From NCBI GenBank assembly GCA_943349725.1, contig CALQZP010000051.1:1-7193 (forward strand): a stretch of DNA of 7,193 bases. Reading direction: 5' to 3'. Shown piece by piece: positions 5,700-7,193 of the stretch (its first letter is position 1; every line of letters begins with the position of its first letter). The notes below the pieces were generated by a model. That model was not told the origin of the DNA, did not search any database, and saw only the letters and a program-made list of their open reading frames with translations. Made by a program: the position numbers and the translations under genes. The stretch comes from Candidatus Nomurabacteria bacterium. Its GTDB lineage: Bacteria > Patescibacteriota > Minisyncoccia > Phycocordibacterales > UBA10002.

Positions 5700-5788
5700 C
5701 GACACGAATAACACGAATACCCGAGCGAATGACACGAATAGAGGCACTAGTATTAGTGTAATTCGTGTGCATTAGTGGATTAGTGTCG
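5700..5788. repeat. Variant hexamer-array palindrome (copy D) between groES and groEL
   Basis: An 89-bp imperfect palindrome fills the groES-groEL spacer. The left arm has GAAT at 5706, 5715, 5727 and 5736, each within ACGAAT or GCGAAT; the right arm has ATTAGT or ATTCGT at 5752, 5761, 5771 and 5779. The outer ends CGACAC and GTGTCG pair perfectly, and the apex is CACTA-GTAT-TAGTG (5745-5758). It shares the ATTNGT hexamer with copies A-C but has GTGT-type linkers and 8-12 bp spacing, so it is a related design rather than the same sequence. Confidence 0.85.
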
Positions 5789-5799
5789 CATTTCAACAT

Positions 5800-7193
5800 A
5801 TGGCCAAGACTATTCTTTATAATGAGGAGGCACGAAGGGCGCTTAAACGCGGAGTGGATGCAGTCGCAAACGCGGTGAAGATTACGGTGGGTCCCCGAGG
5901 GCGAAATGTCGTACTTGAAAAGAGCTACGGCGCGCCAACTATCACGAACGATGGCGTGTCCATCGCGAAGGAAATCACGCTCAAAGACAAGTTTGAGAAT
6001 ATGGGCGCGGAGATTGTGAAGGAGGTTGCCGAAAAGACCAACGAAATCGCCGGTGACGGAACGACCACCTCGGTCATTTTGACACAAGCTATTTTCAGTG
6101 AGGGACTTCGCCAGACGACGATGGGGGTAAACCCGATGGGCGTTCGTGTCGGTATTGAACGCGCGGCGGAAAAGGTGGTGGAAGCGCTCAAGGCGATGGC
6201 CACCCCGATTAAAACCAAAGAGGAAATCAAACAGGTTGCAACTATTTCCGCGGAATCTGCCGAGCTTGGCGAAAAGATTGCCGATACTATTAATAAGGTG
6301 GGCAAAGACGGCGTGGTGACGGTGGAGGAATCACAGTCGGTCGGCATTGACTACGAAGTAGTGAAGGGACTGCAGTTTGATAAGGGATATGTCTCGCCGT
6401 ATATGGTGACGAACGCGGAGCGTATGGAGGCGGTGCAGGAAGACCCGGCTATCCTCGTAACCGACAAGAAAATCGGAAACATCAAAGAAATCCTCCCGCT
6501 TTTGGAGAAGCTCGCGCAGTCCGGCAAGAAAGACCTCGTGATTATTGCCGAAGATATTGAAGGAGAGGCGCTCACGACGTTTGTGCTGAACAAGCTCCGC
6601 GGTTCGTTCAACGTGCTTGGGGTCAAGGCTCCCGGCTACGGCGACCGTAAGAAAGAACAGCTTCAGGATATTGCCGTTACGATTGGCGCGCAGATGGTTT
6701 CCGAAGAGCTTGGGCTTAAGTTTGATACGGTAGGACTGGATGTGCTCGGCTCCGCGCATCGAGTGATTGCGACCAAGGACACAACTACGATTGTCGGAGG
6801 CAAAGGAAAGAAGGCCGATATTGACGCTCGTGTCGCACAACTGCGTAAACAGAAGGAGCAGAGTGATTCCAAATATGACAAAGAGAAGTTTGATGAACGT
6901 ATCGCCAAACTTTCGGGGGGTGTCGCGGTTATCAAAGTAGGCGCTGCTACCGAAACCGAGATGAAGTATTTGAAGCTCAAGATTGAAGACGCGGTGAACG
7001 CGACCAAGGCTGCGATTGCGGAAGGCATTGTTTCGGGTGGAGGCGTGGCGCTCATCAAGGCGGCACAGAAAGCCCAGCACTGGATTTCTAACGAGAAAAA
7101 CAAAGCGAAAAGCGAGACAACCAAAGAGTTTGAAGTTGGATTTAATATTGTGATTAAGGCGCTTGAAGCTCCGCTCCGCCAGATTGCGGTGAA
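5800..7193 (+). CDS. groEL: Chaperonin GroEL (3' end cut by window edge)
   Basis: GroEL is the ATP-driven double-ring chaperonin that encloses non-native proteins under the GroES lid. The frame starts at ATG 5800 and stays open to the window end, giving 464 complete codons of an expected ~540-550. Visible family features: GPRGRNVV at 31-38 (nucleotide binding), ITNDGVSIAKEI at 48-59 with the Asp equivalent to E. coli D52, GDGTTT at 85-90 (E. coli D87 region), apical-domain YVSPYM at 197-202, VKAPGYGDRKK at 275-285, GGVAVIKVGAATE at 373-385, and the hydrolysis Asp in KIEDAVNATKAA (about residue 397, E. coli D398). EAPLRQ is near the cut end. All the catalytic residues that can be seen are intact. 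Compared with E. coli the stretch between GGGVALIK and EAPLRQ is longer (extra QHWISNEKNKAKSE-type residues). No Shine-Dalgarno precedes the start; the spacer is filled by a palindrome. Confidence 0.97.
   Translation, partial: MAKTILYNEEARRALKRGVDAVANAVKITVGPRGRNVVLEKSYGAPTITNDGVSIAKEITLKDKFENMGAEIVKEVAEKTNEIAGDGTTTSVILTQAIFSEGLRQTTMGVNPMGVRVGIERAAEKVVEALKAMATPIKTKEEIKQVATISAESAELGEKIADTINKVGKDGVVTVEESQSVGIDYEVVKGLQFDKGYVSPYMVTNAERMEAVQEDPAILVTDKKIGNIKEILPLLEKLAQSGKKDLVIIAEDIEGEALTTFVLNKLRGSFNVLGVKAPGYGDRKKEQLQDIAVTIGAQMVSEELGLKFDTVGLDVLGSAHRVIATKDTTTIVGGKGKKADIDARVAQLRKQKEQSDSKYDKEKFDERIAKLSGGVAVIKVGAATETEMKYLKLKIEDAVNATKAAIAEGIVSGGGVALIKAAQKAQHWISNEKNKAKSETTKEFEVGFNIVIKALEAPLRQIAV

Noticed and set aside
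2190..5788. The palindromes as a CRISPR array
   Set aside because: The copies are kilobases apart between genes, the hexamer units are only 8-12 bp apart with no unique spacers, and no cas gene is present.
6331..7080. Minus-strand open frames opposite groEL, up to 249 codons
   Set aside because: They are antisense to highly conserved GroEL sequence, and the opposite strand explains the openness.

Overview
The window looks like a chromosomal segment from a Candidate Phyla Radiation / Patescibacteria (Parcubacteria-type) bacterium. This is inferred from gene content and style: an RNase J with a long disordered N-terminal extension, a membrane-anchored family-5 solute-binding protein next to secG, a divergent GroEL/GroES, no convincing Shine-Dalgarno sequences, and very short intergenic spacers. 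No rRNA or other taxonomic marker is present, so the lineage below phylum is open. The standard genetic code works throughout: all visible stops are TAA or TAG, and no in-frame TGA occurs in the reading frames.

Layout. Positions 81-4427 on the minus strand hold a co-directional block in transcription order secG (4427-4179), a peptide-type solute-binding protein (4057-2297) and rnj, RNase J (2183-81). Upstream of secG are a dispersed REP-like repeat and a strong intrinsic terminator (4552-4576, minus strand). The terminator closes a separate minus-strand gene for a 170-residue protein of unknown function (5096-4584). A divergent promoter region (about 5116-5175) separates that gene from the plus-strand chaperonin pair groES (5352-5693) and groEL (5800 to the window edge, truncated). 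No CIRCE heat-shock operator is visible.

The most unusual content is between the genes. Three spacers (2190-2291, 4072-4172, 5244-5344) are filled almost exactly, from near one stop or promoter to just before the next start codon, by copies of a ~101-bp imperfect palindrome. Each arm is five copies of a degenerate hexamer ATTNGT, spaced alternately 10 and 8 bp. A fourth spacer (5700-5788, groES-groEL) has a different sequence built on the same principle: four hexamers per arm, irregular spacing. The fourth hexamer base varies between arms and between copies without compensatory change. This suggests selection or copying of the hexamer array rather than of a perfect RNA helix. Each element stops 3-16 nt before a start codon.

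The genes themselves are housekeeping: RNA processing/decay (RNase J), protein export (SecG), substrate capture at the cell surface (solute-binding protein) and protein folding (GroES/GroEL). The candidate for something undescribed is the intergenic repeat family. Other small signals are a 13-nt inverted repeat bracketing the rnj stop codon, a C8 tract in the rnj extension, and a hairpin burying one candidate secG start codon.
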